Source: Leifsonia sp. Root227 (GTDB lineage Bacteria > Actinomycetota > Actinomycetes > Actinomycetales > Microbacteriaceae). From it: a DNA stretch of 64,000 nt. The position numbers and the translations under genes were made by a program. The notes under the pieces are model-generated. The model worked only from the letters and a program-made list of their open reading frames with translations. It did no database searches and had not been told where the DNA came from. Within the stretch, counting starts at the first letter, position 1. Each line of letters starts with the position of its first letter. Location of the stretch: contig NZ_LMIO01000002.1 in NCBI RefSeq assembly GCF_001428745.1, positions 372,001-436,000 of the forward strand, given 5' to 3'. Shown piece by piece: positions 9,009-17,216 of this stretch.

Positions 9009-10124
9009 ATGATTGAAATCGATCTTTCCCAGCAGATCGCCGAACTGCGCTCGACGTTCGCCGACATCCGCTCCGTGGTCAACGTGGACGCTCTCACCGC
9101 CGAGATCGCCGCCCTCAGCGAGCAGGCGGGCGCTCCCGATCTCTGGGACGACACCGAGAACGCCCAGAAGGTCACCAGCGCGCTCAGCCACCGCCAGTCG
9201 GAGCTCGCCCGCATCACCACGATCGAGCGTCGCCTCGACGACCTCGAAGTGCTCGTGGAGATGGCCAACGACGGCGAAGGAGACGAAGCGACAGCGGCGG
9301 AGGCGAAGGCCGAGCTGGAGTCGCTGCAGAAGAGCCTCGGCGAGCTCGAGGTGCAGACCCTGCTGAACGGCGAGTACGACCCGCGTCCTGCCGTCGTGAC
9401 GATCCGCGCCGGTGCCGGTGGCGTCGACGCCGCCGACTTCGCCGAGATGCTGCTGCGCATGTACCTCCGCTGGGCAGAGCAGCACAAGTACCCGGTCAAG
9501 GTCATGGACACCAGCTACGCGGAAGAGGCAGGGATCAAGTCGGCGACCATCGAGGTCGACGCCCCGTACGCGTTCGGAACGCTCTCCGTCGAGGCAGGCA
9601 CCCACCGCCTGGTGCGGATGAGCCCGTTCAACTCCGCAGGCAAGCGCCAGACGTCGTTCGCCGCCGTCGAGGTCATCCCGCTGATCGAGGAGACCGAGTC
9701 GATCGACATCCCGGACAACGACATCCGCGTCGACGTCTTCCGCTCCTCCGGCCCCGGTGGCCAGTCGGTCAACACCACGGACTCCGCCGTGCGCATCACC
9801 CACCTCCCGACGGGAACCGTGGTGTCGATGCAGAACGAGAAGAGCCAGATCCAGAACCGCGCGGCCGCCATGCGCGTGCTGCAGAGCCGCCTGCTGCTCC
9901 TGCAGCGCGAGGCGGAGGCCGCCGCGAAGAAGGAGCTCGCCGGAAACATCACGGCGAGCTGGGGCGACCAGATGCGCAGCTACGTGCTCGCGCCGTACCA
10001 GATGGTCAAAGACCTGAGGACGGACTACGAGGTCAACAACCCCACCAACGTGTTCGACGGCGACCTGGACGGCTTCATCGCCGCCGGCATCCGCTGGCGG
10101 GCAGGCGCCAAGGCGGACGCGTGA
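9009..10124 (+). CDS. prfB: Peptide chain release factor 2
   Basis: RF2 recognises UGA and UAA stop codons and triggers peptide release. The 371-residue product has the SPF anticodon-like tripeptide in [10 protein letters not shown] (about residues 203-212) and the catalytic GGQ in [13 protein letters not shown] (about 248-260). The frame is continuous from the ATG: no in-frame UGA or +1 frameshift site occurs near codon 26, unlike in E. coli. The TGA stop overlaps the GTG start of the next gene by four bases. Confidence 0.96.
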   Translation: MIEIDLSQQIAELRSTFADIRSVVNVDALTAEIAALSEQAGAPDLWDDTENAQKVTSALSHRQSELARITTIERRLDDLEVLVEMANDGEGDEATAAEAKAELESLQKSLGELEVQTLLNGEYDPRPAVVTIRAGAGGVDAADFAEMLLRMYLRWAEQHKYPVKVMDTSYAEEAGIKSATIEVDAPYAFGTLSVEAGTHRLVRMSPFNSAGKRQTSFAAVEVIPLIEETESIDIPDNDIRVDVFRSSGPGGQSVNTTDSAVRITHLPTGTVVSMQNEKSQIQNRAAAMRVLQSRLLLLQREAEAAAKKELAGNITASWGDQMRSYVLAPYQMVKDLRTDYEVNNPTNVFDGDLDGFIAAGIRWRAGAKADA

Positions 10125-10561
10125 GCGCGCAGCCGTCCGCGGTCGTCGAGGTCGCAGCAGCGGTCGACGACGAGCTGGTGGATGCGGTCGTCGGCTTGCT
10201 CCCGCAGCTCTCGTCCAGCGCGACCTTCGACAGGGCGCTCCTGGAGCGGGTCGTCGCGAGCGAGGCGGCGACGCTGTTCGTGGCGCGGCTCGACGGCGCG
10301 ATCGTCGGCATGGCCACCCTCGTGGCATACGCGATCCCGACCGGCGTTCGCGGACACATCGACGACGTGGTGGTCGATGAGAGCACCCGAGGTCGCGGCG
10401 TTGCCCGCAGTCTGCTCGAGGCCATGATCGCCCGCTCGGCCGAGCTCGGCATCCGCACCCTCGACCTCACCTCGCGTCCGTCGCGGGTGGCGGCGATCCG
10501 GCTGTACGAGTCCGTCGGCTTCGTGCGCCGCGACACCAACACGTTCCGATTCGCCGGATAG
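10121..10561 (+). CDS. GNAT family N-acetyltransferase
   Basis: The 146-residue protein has the GNAT acetyl-CoA binding core: [24 protein letters not shown] (read with its RGRGVA pyrophosphate loop, about residues 87-102), then [24 protein letters not shown] near 112-135. The acceptor substrate is unknown. It starts at a GTG inside the prfB stop codon, so it is probably translated from the same message. This placement suggests a link to translation, but none is proven. Confidence 0.85.
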   Translation: MSAQPSAVVEVAAAVDDELVDAVVGLLPQLSSSATFDRALLERVVASEAATLFVARLDGAIVGMATLVAYAIPTGVRGHIDDVVVDESTRGRGVARSLLEAMIARSAELGIRTLDLTSRPSRVAAIRLYESVGFVRRDTNTFRFAG

Positions 10562-10658
10562 CGCGCTGACGGCTGGCGTTCGGGCCGCGTCCAGGCTTGC
10601 CGCGTATTGGTATGTCGCTACTGCGGATCGGCGCAGGGTTGCTTAGTCTCTAGAAGTC

Positions 10659-11891
10659 ATGATCCGGTTCGAACACGTCTCCAAGCAGTACTCGGGCACC
10701 TCGCGCCCGGCACTCAACGCCATCAACCTCGAAGTGCTGCGCGGGGAGTTCGTCTTCCTCGTCGGTGCGTCCGGCTCGGGCAAGTCGAGCTGCCTGCGGC
10801 TCATCCTCAAAGAGGAGAAGCCCACCACGGGGAAGATCCATGTGCTCGGGCAGGACCTGGGCACCATCTCGTCGCGCAAGGTCCCGTACTTCCGCCGCAA
10901 CATCGGCGTGGTGTTCCAGGACTTCCGGCTCCTGCCCAACAAGACCGTCTTCGAGAACGTGGCGTTCACGCTGCAGGTGATCGGCAAGTCGCGCGGCTTC
11001 ATCCAGGAGGCCGTCCCCGACGTGCTGAAGATGGTCGGCCTCGACGGCAAGGCGCAGCGCCTTCCGCACGAGCTGTCCGGTGGTGAGCAGCAGCGCGTCG
11101 CCATCGCCCGTGCCGTGGTGAACAAGCCGCAGGTGCTGCTGGCGGACGAGCCGACGGGAAACCTCGACCCGGCGACCAGCGCCGGCATCATGGCGGTGCT
11201 CGACCGCATCAACGCCGGGGGCACCACGGTGCTCATGGCCACGCACGAAGCGGCGATCGTCGACCAGATGAAGCGCCGCGTGATCGAGCTCGTCAACGGG
11301 CAGATCATCCGCGACGAGCGCCACGGAGGGTACGGCGTCACCGCCGCCGTCCCTACACTGCAGGCAGCGCCGGCCCAGGTGGATGCGCAGCAGGCTCCTG
11401 CCCCGGCGCAGCAGCCGGTCTACGCGCAGCAGCAACACGCCGCATACGCGCCGCAGCAGGCGGCGTACGAGCAGCAGCAGCCGATGACCAGGCCGCAGGT
11501 TCCAACCTCCGATCCGGCCGGACCGGTGAGCGTGCCTGTGCCCGTCCAGGCCGCGCCGCAGCAGACGCGACCCGCCCCTGGCGAGTCGCAGCAGCCGGCG
11601 CCGGTGCAGCAGACCGGCCCAGCGCATCCGGAGTCGGTGCAGCAGCAGCCTGCTCCACCGGCCGCAGCGCCCGCCGCCTCGGCACCCGAGCCTGCACAGC
11701 AGCCGTCGCACTACCCGGCGCCCGTGCAGTTCGCGACAGCCGCGCAACCGGTGACACAGGCGCCCCCGCCTCCGCCACCCGCGAGCGAGGACCTGCCCGA
11801 CCACCTCAACTTCACCGCGAACCTCGACCTCCGGGGTCTGCGAGACGACAGCGACCGCGACGGAGAGCAGAACGTGGGGCCGACCAAATGA
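10659..11891 (+). CDS. ftsE: Cell division ATP-binding protein FtsE with long C-terminal extension
   Basis: FtsE is the ATPase of the FtsEX complex, which controls peptidoglycan hydrolases at the septum. Residues 1 to about 225 form the ABC domain, with Walker [10 protein letters not shown] (36-44), Q-loop VVFQDFRL, signature LSGGEQQR and Walker B VLLADEP. The usual FtsE ends there, near 230 residues. This protein has 410. Residues about 232-385 are a low-complexity Gln/Pro/Ala tail, followed by a charged end. The stop overlaps the start of ftsX (ATGA). Confidence 0.95.
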   Translation: MIRFEHVSKQYSGTSRPALNAINLEVLRGEFVFLVGASGSGKSSCLRLILKEEKPTTGKIHVLGQDLGTISSRKVPYFRRNIGVVFQDFRLLPNKTVFENVAFTLQVIGKSRGFIQEAVPDVLKMVGLDGKAQRLPHELSGGEQQRVAIARAVVNKPQVLLADEPTGNLDPATSAGIMAVLDRINAGGTTVLMATHEAAIVDQMKRRVIELVNGQIIRDERHGGYGVTAAVPTLQAAPAQVDAQQAPAPAQQPVYAQQQHAAYAPQQAAYEQQQPMTRPQVPTSDPAGPVSVPVPVQAAPQQTRPAPGESQQPAPVQQTGPAHPESVQQQPAPPAAAPAASAPEPAQQPSHYPAPVQFATAAQPVTQAPPPPPPASEDLPDHLNFTANLDLRGLRDDSDRDGEQNVGPTK

Positions 11892-12793
11892 GATTCGGCC
11901 TGATCTGGTCCGAGGCAGCCAACGGGCTGCGCCGCAACGTGTCGATGGTGGTTTCCGTCATCCTCGTCACCTTCATCTCGCTGACGTTCGTCGGCACCGC
12001 CGTGCTGCTGCAGATGCAGATCAACCAGATGAAGACGTACTGGTACGACCGCGCGCAGGTAGCCGTGTACATGTGCACGGAGACCGACAACTGCGTCGGA
12101 GGCGCGGCGAACGACCAGACCATCGCCGCGGTGAAGAAGCAGCTGGAGTCGCCGGAGCTCTCGCCGTACATCCAGAAGTTCTACTTCCAGGATCAGAAGC
12201 AGGGCTACGAGCAGTTCAAGCAGCAGTTCAAGGGCAACTCGATCGCCGACTTCGTCACGCCGGAGATGATCCCGCAGACGTTCTGGGTCAACCTCAAAGA
12301 CCCGAGCAACTCGGCGGTGCTGACCGAGACGCTGTCCGGTGCTGCCGGCGTGCAGAGCGTCGTCGACCAGCGCAGCTACCTCGACCAGATCTTCTCGATC
12401 CTCCGCGCTGCCAGTTTCACCGCCATCGGGATCGCGGCCCTGATGCTCGTCGCGGCGGCGCTGCTGATCGCGACGACCATCCGATTGTCGGCGTTCTCGC
12501 GAAGACGGGAACTCGGCATCATGCGGCTGGTGGGCGCATCCAACCGGTTCATCCAGACCCCGTTCATCCTGGAGGGCGTGTTCGCGGCACTGATCGGCTC
12601 GATCATGGCGGCGGGGGCGGTGTATGCGATCGTGCACTTCTTCGTGCGCGGCTACCTCTCGGATCGCATCCAGTCGATCAACTTCGTCGGAGACACGGAT
12701 GCGCTCGTCGTCGCGCCCTTGCTGCTGCTGATCGGCGTCGTCCTGGCGGCCGCTTCGGCCAACTTCGCGATCAGTCGCTATCTGAAGGTCTAG
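11888..12793 (+). CDS. ftsX: Cell division protein FtsX
   Basis: FtsX is the membrane partner of FtsE and passes ATPase-driven changes to extracellular cell-wall hydrolases or their adaptors. The 301-residue protein has an N-terminal transmembrane helix (about 18-42) and a large extracellular loop (about 45-175) with two cysteines in YMCTETDNC. Three more helices follow (near 180-205, 225-250, 270-295). The [20 protein letters not shown] cytosolic motif is typical of the family. It overlaps ftsE by four bases. Confidence 0.95.
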   Translation: MRFGLIWSEAANGLRRNVSMVVSVILVTFISLTFVGTAVLLQMQINQMKTYWYDRAQVAVYMCTETDNCVGGAANDQTIAAVKKQLESPELSPYIQKFYFQDQKQGYEQFKQQFKGNSIADFVTPEMIPQTFWVNLKDPSNSAVLTETLSGAAGVQSVVDQRSYLDQIFSILRAASFTAIGIAALMLVAAALLIATTIRLSAFSRRRELGIMRLVGASNRFIQTPFILEGVFAALIGSIMAAGAVYAIVHFFVRGYLSDRIQSINFVGDTDALVVAPLLLLIGVVLAAASANFAISRYLKV

Positions 12794-12863
12794 TTCGCTA
12801 TACACTGGATGGCTGCCCTGCGTTCGCGGGGCGGCATCCGATCGAACGCGTCAGGAGTGAGCT

Positions 12864-13340
12864 GTGCCCAGGGAACGTGGCCAGAAGGTGGTGGCCACCA
12901 ATCGCAAAGCCCGCCACGACTACACCATCGAAGACACCTACGAGGCCGGACTGGTCTTGACGGGAACCGAGGTGAAGTCGTTGAGGGCTGGTCGCGCATC
13001 CCTCGTCGACGGCTACGCGTTCGTCGACGGCGGGGAGGCGTGGCTCGACGCCGTGCACATCCCTGAGTACGCGGACGGCACCTGGAACAACCACGCCCCG
13101 CGGCGCAAGCGCAAGCTGCTCTTGCACAAGGCGCAGATCCTCAAGATCCACAACAAGGTCAAAGAGGGCGGGTACACGATCGTCCCGCTGCAGATCTACT
13201 TCAGCGACGGACGCGCGAAGGTCGAGATCGCCGTCGCGAAGGGCAAGCGCGAGTACGACAAGCGCCAGGCGCTGCGCGAGCGTCAGGACAAGCGCGAGGC
13301 GGACAGGGCGATGTCGAGCAGGAAGCACCTCGGGGAGTAG
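12864..13340 (+). CDS. smpB: SsrA-binding protein
   Basis: SmpB carries tmRNA to stalled ribosomes during trans-translation. The 158-residue product shows [17 protein letters not shown] near the start, [20 protein letters not shown] (about 33-52), and a basic C-terminal tail ([20 protein letters not shown]) that mimics mRNA in the entry channel. The start is a GTG, with AGGAG about seven bases upstream. The tmRNA gene lies 1.6 kb downstream on the same strand, separated by a phosphatase gene and an opposite-strand gene. Confidence 0.96.
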   Translation: MPRERGQKVVATNRKARHDYTIEDTYEAGLVLTGTEVKSLRAGRASLVDGYAFVDGGEAWLDAVHIPEYADGTWNNHAPRRKRKLLLHKAQILKIHNKVKEGGYTIVPLQIYFSDGRAKVEIAVAKGKREYDKRQALRERQDKREADRAMSSRKHLGE

Positions 13341-13382
13341 CGGCACTGCTGCTGTGCTGGTGGCGAGTGGCAGGATGAACGC

Positions 13383-14123
13383 ATGAGTTCGATCGAGCAG
13401 CGCATCCCGGTCAATGGCACGTACAACTTCCGCGATGTCGGCGGATACCGGGCGGACGGCGGCACCATCCGCTCCGGCAAGCTCTTCCGGTCGGACGGCC
13501 TGCACTCGCTGGGCGAGCCCGGCAAGAACGAACTGCGCGAACTCGGGGTGCGGATCATCATCGACCTGCGCGACGACTTCGAGAAGCGTGCGCTGCCGGA
13601 CGACCTGGACGGTCTCGACGTCGAAGTGCTTGCCCTTCCGGTGTTCGAGGGCTCCGGCGCCTCCCAGTCGACGATCGGCGCCACCCTCGCCGACCTGTAC
13701 GCCAAGATCGTGCTGCAGCACAGGGATGTGGTGATCACCGCCCTGCGCGAGATCGCCGACACGGGCGATGAGGGCGTCGTCGTGCACTGCACGGCGGGCA
13801 AGGATCGCACGGGTATCGTGATCGCCCTCGCGCTGCTCGCTGTCGGCGTCGACCGGCAGACTGTGGTCGACGACTACGCGCGCACGCAGGCGAACCTGGC
13901 CGGGCCGTGGCTCGAGGGGATGCTGAAGCTGGTGCAGAGCCACGGCGTCGAGGTGACGCCCGATCTGCGCGTGATCATGGGCGGCAGCCCGCCGGAGGCG
14001 CTGGAGTCAGCGCTCGACCTGATCGACCGTGAGCGTGGCGGCGTGCATGCGTACCTGCGGGACGGTGGCTTCGACGACCTGGAGCTCGCCAAGCTGCGGT
14101 CTGTGCTGGTCGACGCTGGCTGA
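13383..14123 (+). CDS. Tyrosine-protein phosphatase (Y_phosphatase3 / PtpB-like)
   Basis: The 246-residue protein is a cysteine-dependent phosphatase. TYNFRDVGGYRADGG near residues 13-27 is the family's N-terminal motif. The signature loop HCTAGKDRTG (about residues 137-146) supplies the catalytic Cys and Arg. LKLVQSHGVEV and a C-terminal DDLELAKLR complete the typical layout. The closest well-known relatives are the secreted PtpB type, but no signal peptide is present here, so it is expected in the cytosol. Confidence 0.88.
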   Translation: MSSIEQRIPVNGTYNFRDVGGYRADGGTIRSGKLFRSDGLHSLGEPGKNELRELGVRIIIDLRDDFEKRALPDDLDGLDVEVLALPVFEGSGASQSTIGATLADLYAKIVLQHRDVVITALREIADTGDEGVVVHCTAGKDRTGIVIALALLAVGVDRQTVVDDYARTQANLAGPWLEGMLKLVQSHGVEVTPDLRVIMGGSPPEALESALDLIDRERGGVHAYLRDGGFDDLELAKLRSVLVDAG

Positions 14124-14164
14124 TACGGCGAGGGCGCACGGCGGGCTCGACCGGCGCGCTCGGC

Positions 14165-14833
14165 TCAGGATGCGGCGAAGCGCGCGTGCACCTGGACGGC
14201 GATGGTGATGTCCTCCGGCTTCAGCGCCAGCGTTCCTCCCGCGTGGTCGTTCGACGCCGCTCTGGCGAACATCGGTTGTTGCGTCTGCGGCGATGAGGTG
14301 TGGTCGCCGAGCATCCCGGGGTCGCTGAGCGCGAGCGGCTTGACGGAGCCGAGCCCGAGGCTGGTGGCGTAGACGGTCGCCTTCGCGACGGCGTTCTCGA
14401 CCGCCCTGCGACGCGCCTCCTGCACCAGCGACTGCTTGCGCGCCTCTGTCAGCGCCCAGGTGACGCCCGATACCGTGACGCCGTCGAGCAGAGAGACCAC
14501 GCCGACCCAGTCCGACAGCGCGCCGAGGTCGCTGAACTTCGCCTCGATGCCCACCTGCGCGTGGTGAACGATCGGCAACTGCTTCCCGTCCTGATTCCAC
14601 GGTCGTTCGCCCCACACGCGCAGCTGGTCGGACGCCCACCAGGTGACGGGCCCCGACTGCGGGTTGTGGATGTCGCGCAGCTCGCTGGTGAGGGAGACGT
14701 GACGCTGCGTGGTGCGGGCGAGGACTTCATCCCTGCTCTTGCCGTCGTATGCGACGGTGAGGCGGACGGTGCCGCGCTCCGCCGGCTGGTGCAGTTCGTA
14801 CTCGCCCTGGACGGTGATGATCGTGTCGGCCAT
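14165..14833 (-). CDS. SIMPL domain (DUF541) protein
   Basis: The 222-residue protein carries the SIMPL/DUF541 fold from about residue 5 to 205. TIITVQGEYELHQPAERGTVRLTV is its N-terminal strand pair and LTEARKQSLVQEARRRAVENA (read in parts) its C-terminal helix region. Members form oligomeric rings; cellular roles are poorly defined. The frame continues upstream, but the ATG at 14833 is where homology begins. No signal peptide is visible. It is convergent with the phosphatase gene. Confidence 0.85.
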   Translation of the reverse strand: MADTIITVQGEYELHQPAERGTVRLTVAYDGKSRDEVLARTTQRHVSLTSELRDIHNPQSGPVTWWASDQLRVWGERPWNQDGKQLPIVHHAQVGIEAKFSDLGALSDWVGVVSLLDGVTVSGVTWALTEARKQSLVQEARRRAVENAVAKATVYATSLGLGSVKPLALSDPGMLGDHTSSPQTQQPMFARAASNDHAGGTLALKPEDITIAVQVHARFAAS

Positions 14834-14960
14834 CCTCCGATCGTGGCATAGAACGAGGGTTTCGGATGTTGTAAGATGAGAAGCTCGCCGCAAGCGGTGA
14901 GAACAGTATCTGGACAACTCAACAGCGCGTGACAGCGACCCAGCCTCACCGGCTGCGCAC

Positions 14961-15356
14961 GGGGATGATCGGTTTCGACATTGTCTGCGAGAGTGTGAGA
15001 AGCGGGTCGAGGATGCATGCTTATCTCGTAAACGATGCATGCAAACAATAAGTGCCAATTCAAAGAGCACTGTCTCTGCCAAGGCAGACTTCGCCCTCGC
15101 GGCGTAAGTTCTTCTAAAGCAACTTATGAGACCGTCAAGCCGGGAATAGCTCTCTACCCGGATTCTGGCGTCATTTAGAGAGCTTGCTTCCACGTTGAGT
15201 ATCAGGGCGCGGAGGGACTCACACTGATGCTGGGCTCGTCGGTTTAGGTGCCAGTGGCGAATTCCGGAGCCGAGTAGAACGACATCACTGGCTACACCCG
15301 TAGAAGGCATATGACCACAGCAGTGGACGGGGGTTCAATTCCCCCCATCTCCACCA
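14961..15356 (+). ncRNA. ssrA: Transfer-messenger RNA (tmRNA)
   Basis: tmRNA rescues ribosomes stalled on mRNAs without stop codons and tags the nascent peptide for proteolysis. The 5' end GGGGATGATCGGTTTCGACA and the 3' end with T arm GGGTTCAATTCCCCCC and CATCTCC-ACCA form the tRNA-like part, with CCA encoded. The tag frame lies at 15054-15107. Pseudoknot-rich sequence fills 15110-15330. It is followed by a strong terminator and flanked by complementary leader and trailer sequences. Confidence 0.97.
15054..15107 (+). CDS. tmRNA-encoded proteolysis tag peptide
   Basis: With GCC as resume codon, the frame reads ANSKSTVSAKADFALAA and ends at TAA (15105-15107). The C-terminal ALAA is the degradation signal recognised by ClpXP-type proteases. 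At 17 residues it is longer than the 10-11 residue tag of E. coli. ClpS, which modulates Clp protease specificity, is encoded at 58112-58402 in this window. Confidence 0.93.
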   Translation, partial: ANSKSTVSAKADFALAA

Positions 15357-15385
15357 CTGGTCGCTGTCACGCGTTGTTCGAGTCG

Positions 15386-15416
15386 AAAAGGCCGCCAGGA
15401 ATGGGCGGCCCTTTCT
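15386..15416 (+). terminator. Intrinsic terminator after ssrA
   Basis: GGCCGCC (15390-15396), loop AGGAATG, GGCGGCC (15404-15410), then CTTTCT form a stem of seven G-C pairs with a short T-rich tail. An A-run precedes the stem and extends pairing. It lies directly behind the tmRNA trailer strand. Confidence 0.85.
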
Positions 15417-15443
15417 CGTTCCTGTGACCACAATGGTGGAACG

Positions 15444-16226
15444 ATGAGCTCTTACTTCGAACGCCTCGACGCCACCCGTTTCCGCCCGCTGCACGACGCA
15501 GGGGGAGCGTGGAATAATGCGGAGATCCATTTCAGCCCGCTCGGCGGCCTCGTCGCGCACGCGATGGACCTGCACCGCGCGGCGCGTGGCGACAATCCGT
15601 CGATGTCGCTCGCGCGGCTCAGCTTCGACATTCTCGGGTTCCTGGCCGCCGAGGTGTGCGAGGTCGAGGTGGAGACGGTGCGCCCAGGCCGCACGATCGA
15701 GCTGGTGCAGGCGACCGTCGTCATCGCGGGCAGGCCGGTCGTGCTCGCCCGCGGCTGGTACGCGATCGACAGCGACACCAGGGCGATCGCCGGAGGGGAG
15801 ACGGCGACGCTCGCCGTCCCGGATGAGCGTCACCGGTTCTCGATCGCGGACACCTGGCCGGGCGGCTACGTCGCGTCGCTCGAGATGCGGGCGCTCGAAG
15901 CGCCCCGCCCAGGGCGCGCGACGGCGTGGCTGCGCACGGAGCTCGACATCGTCGGCGGCGAGCAAGCCAGCCACCACGCGTCCTTCATCGCCCTGGTCGA
16001 CACGGCCAACGGGGTCGCCGTGCGGCAGTCGCCGAACGAGTGGATGTTCCCCAACCTCGACCTCACCATCCACCTGCACACCCAACCCACCGGCCGCTGG
16101 GTCGGGCTCGATACGACCGTGACCTTCGGGCCGACCGGCCAGGGCCTCACCAGCACCGAGCTTCACGACGAACGCGGGCCGGTAGGGCGGGCGGAGCAGA
16201 CGCTGACGGTGCGGCCGATCCGCTGA
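15444..16226 (+). CDS. Thioesterase family protein (double hotdog, TesB-like)
   Basis: The 260-residue protein has the length and layout of acyl-CoA thioesterases with two hotdog domains (about residues 15-115 and 130-258). FSPLGGLVAHAMDLHRAA near residues 31-48 resembles the start of the hotdog helix. LSFDILGF and CEVEVETVRPGRTIELVQA give the strands, and FPNLDLTIHLHTQPTGRWVG lies in the second domain. Substrate chain length cannot be inferred. It starts 27 bases after the ssrA terminator and is probably a separate transcript. Confidence 0.82.
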   Translation: MSSYFERLDATRFRPLHDAGGAWNNAEIHFSPLGGLVAHAMDLHRAARGDNPSMSLARLSFDILGFLAAEVCEVEVETVRPGRTIELVQATVVIAGRPVVLARGWYAIDSDTRAIAGGETATLAVPDERHRFSIADTWPGGYVASLEMRALEAPRPGRATAWLRTELDIVGGEQASHHASFIALVDTANGVAVRQSPNEWMFPNLDLTIHLHTQPTGRWVGLDTTVTFGPTGQGLTSTELHDERGPVGRAEQTLTVRPIR

Positions 16227-16331
16227 CACCGGCGGCGACGCCGCTGCGCACCGACGCCGCTGCGCACCGGCGCGCCCTCCCGTTAAGCACCCAGCCACCT
16301 CCCGGCCGCCTGCCCGCCATATCCTCCTGGG

Positions 16332-17090
16332 GTGGTGCAGCAGCAGCAGGTTCCCGGCCCCGTCGCGCGATCGCAGGATCTCGCCGTCGAACTGCGGCGG
16401 CGCATCCACTCAGGAGAGTTCGTGGCGGGGATGCGGTTGCCGAGCGAGGCGGCGCTGGCGGAGGAGTACCGCGTGACCCGCAGCCTGGTGCGCGGGGCGA
16501 TGGCGAAGCTGGCCAGGCTGTCGCTCGTGCACTCGCGTCCGAGGGACGGGTGGGTCGTTCACGCGCGGCATCACGCGCAGGAGTTCGACCGGATGCTGTC
16601 GTTCGCGCAGTGGGCGGAGGCGGGTGGTCGCGCCGCAGGGGGAATGATCTCGTCCAGGGAGCGCCGGGCGGCGGGCGTGGCGGAGGCGCAGGGGCTCGGG
16701 GTGCGGCCGGGGGAGCGCATCCTGAGCTTCACGCGGGTGCGAACGCTGGACGGGCTGGTGGTCATGGTCGAGCGGTCGGCGTGGGCGCCGTGGGTCGCGG
16801 ACGTGGTCGATGGGATGCCGGACGACGTGGCATCGACCACGGCGGCGCTCGCCGCGGAGGGGATCACGGTGACCTCTGGCCGTCACAGGATCGAGGCGGT
16901 CGCAGCGTCGACCCAGGATGCCGGGCTCCTCGGCGTGCGCAGGTCCAGTCCGCTGCTGCAGGTGACCAGGTCGACGGCGACGAGGGACGGCCGGGTGGTC
17001 GAGCTCGGGGTCGACCGCTACCGGGCGGGGACGATCGCGTTCGACGTGAACGCGGGGGAGAGCACCAGGGCCCTCACGCGCCCAGTGTGA
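16332..17090 (+). CDS. GntR family transcriptional regulator with UTRA effector domain
   Basis: The 252-residue protein has an N-terminal winged helix (about residues 12-80), visible as LAVELRRRIHSGEFVAGMRLPSEAALAEEY in parts and the recognition helix VTRSLVRGAMAKL. A UTRA ligand-binding domain of HutC/FarR type covers about 90-245. The start is GTG at 16332, with a second GTG immediately after. It precedes the phospholipase C gene by 126 bases on the same strand and may control it, but no operator could be assigned. Confidence 0.88.
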   Translation: MVQQQQVPGPVARSQDLAVELRRRIHSGEFVAGMRLPSEAALAEEYRVTRSLVRGAMAKLARLSLVHSRPRDGWVVHARHHAQEFDRMLSFAQWAEAGGRAAGGMISSRERRAAGVAEAQGLGVRPGERILSFTRVRTLDGLVVMVERSAWAPWVADVVDGMPDDVASTTAALAAEGITVTSGRHRIEAVAASTQDAGLLGVRRSSPLLQVTRSTATRDGRVVELGVDRYRAGTIAFDVNAGESTRALTRPV

Positions 17091-17147
17091 ACACTCGGCG
17101 CGCCGATTCCGCTGGAGAACCGCATCCCGCGTGATTGGTCGTCCTGC

Positions 17148-17169
17148 GTTCACCGCGGGTTTCCTTCGG
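17148..17169 (+). promoter_or_regulatory. Candidate PHO box in front of the phospholipase C gene
   Basis: GTTCACCGCGG (17148-17158) is followed immediately by GTTTCCTTCGG (17159-17169), two 11-base units in direct repeat. The first unit matches the actinobacterial PhoP consensus GTTCACC exactly; the second keeps four of its seven positions. Phospholipase C genes are common members of phosphate-starvation regulons. The match is suggestive only. Confidence 0.35.
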
Positions 17170-17216
17170 TTTGGTCGGCTGTCCGCGGCTGTGAACGAAC
17201 CAACACGAGGAGACCA

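Larger units (their letters stand above)
14917..15383 (+). other. Leader/trailer stalk flanking the tmRNA
   Basis: Bases 14921-14940 (AACAGCGCGTGACAGCGACC) are complementary to 15359-15378 over 20 positions, with one G-U pair. The pairing continues with ACTC (14917-14920) to GAGT (15380-15383) after a single bulged C. The 5' strand is followed by a small hairpin, CAGCC-TCACC-GGCTG (14941-14955), and then the mature tmRNA. Only two bases separate the mature 3' end from the 3' strand. A primary transcript would therefore close tmRNA into a loop on a roughly 24-base-pair stalk. Both strands are read directly; a processing role is inferred. Confidence 0.75.

Noticed and set aside
9009..9120. Programmed +1 frameshift site in prfB
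   Set aside because: The frame is continuous through the region where the E. coli UGA lies, and no CUU-UGA type slip site is present.
14872..14877. TAAGAT as -10 box of the ssrA promoter
   Set aside because: The position would suit a transcript including the leader strand of the stalk, but I see no -35 element at 16-18 bases, so it is not listed as a promoter.
17170..17216. Further PHO-box units between 17170 and the phospholipase start
   Set aside because: The next 11-base unit (TTTGGTCGGCT) does not keep the GTTCACC pattern, and the reverse-strand GTTCAC copies nearby are not in phase.
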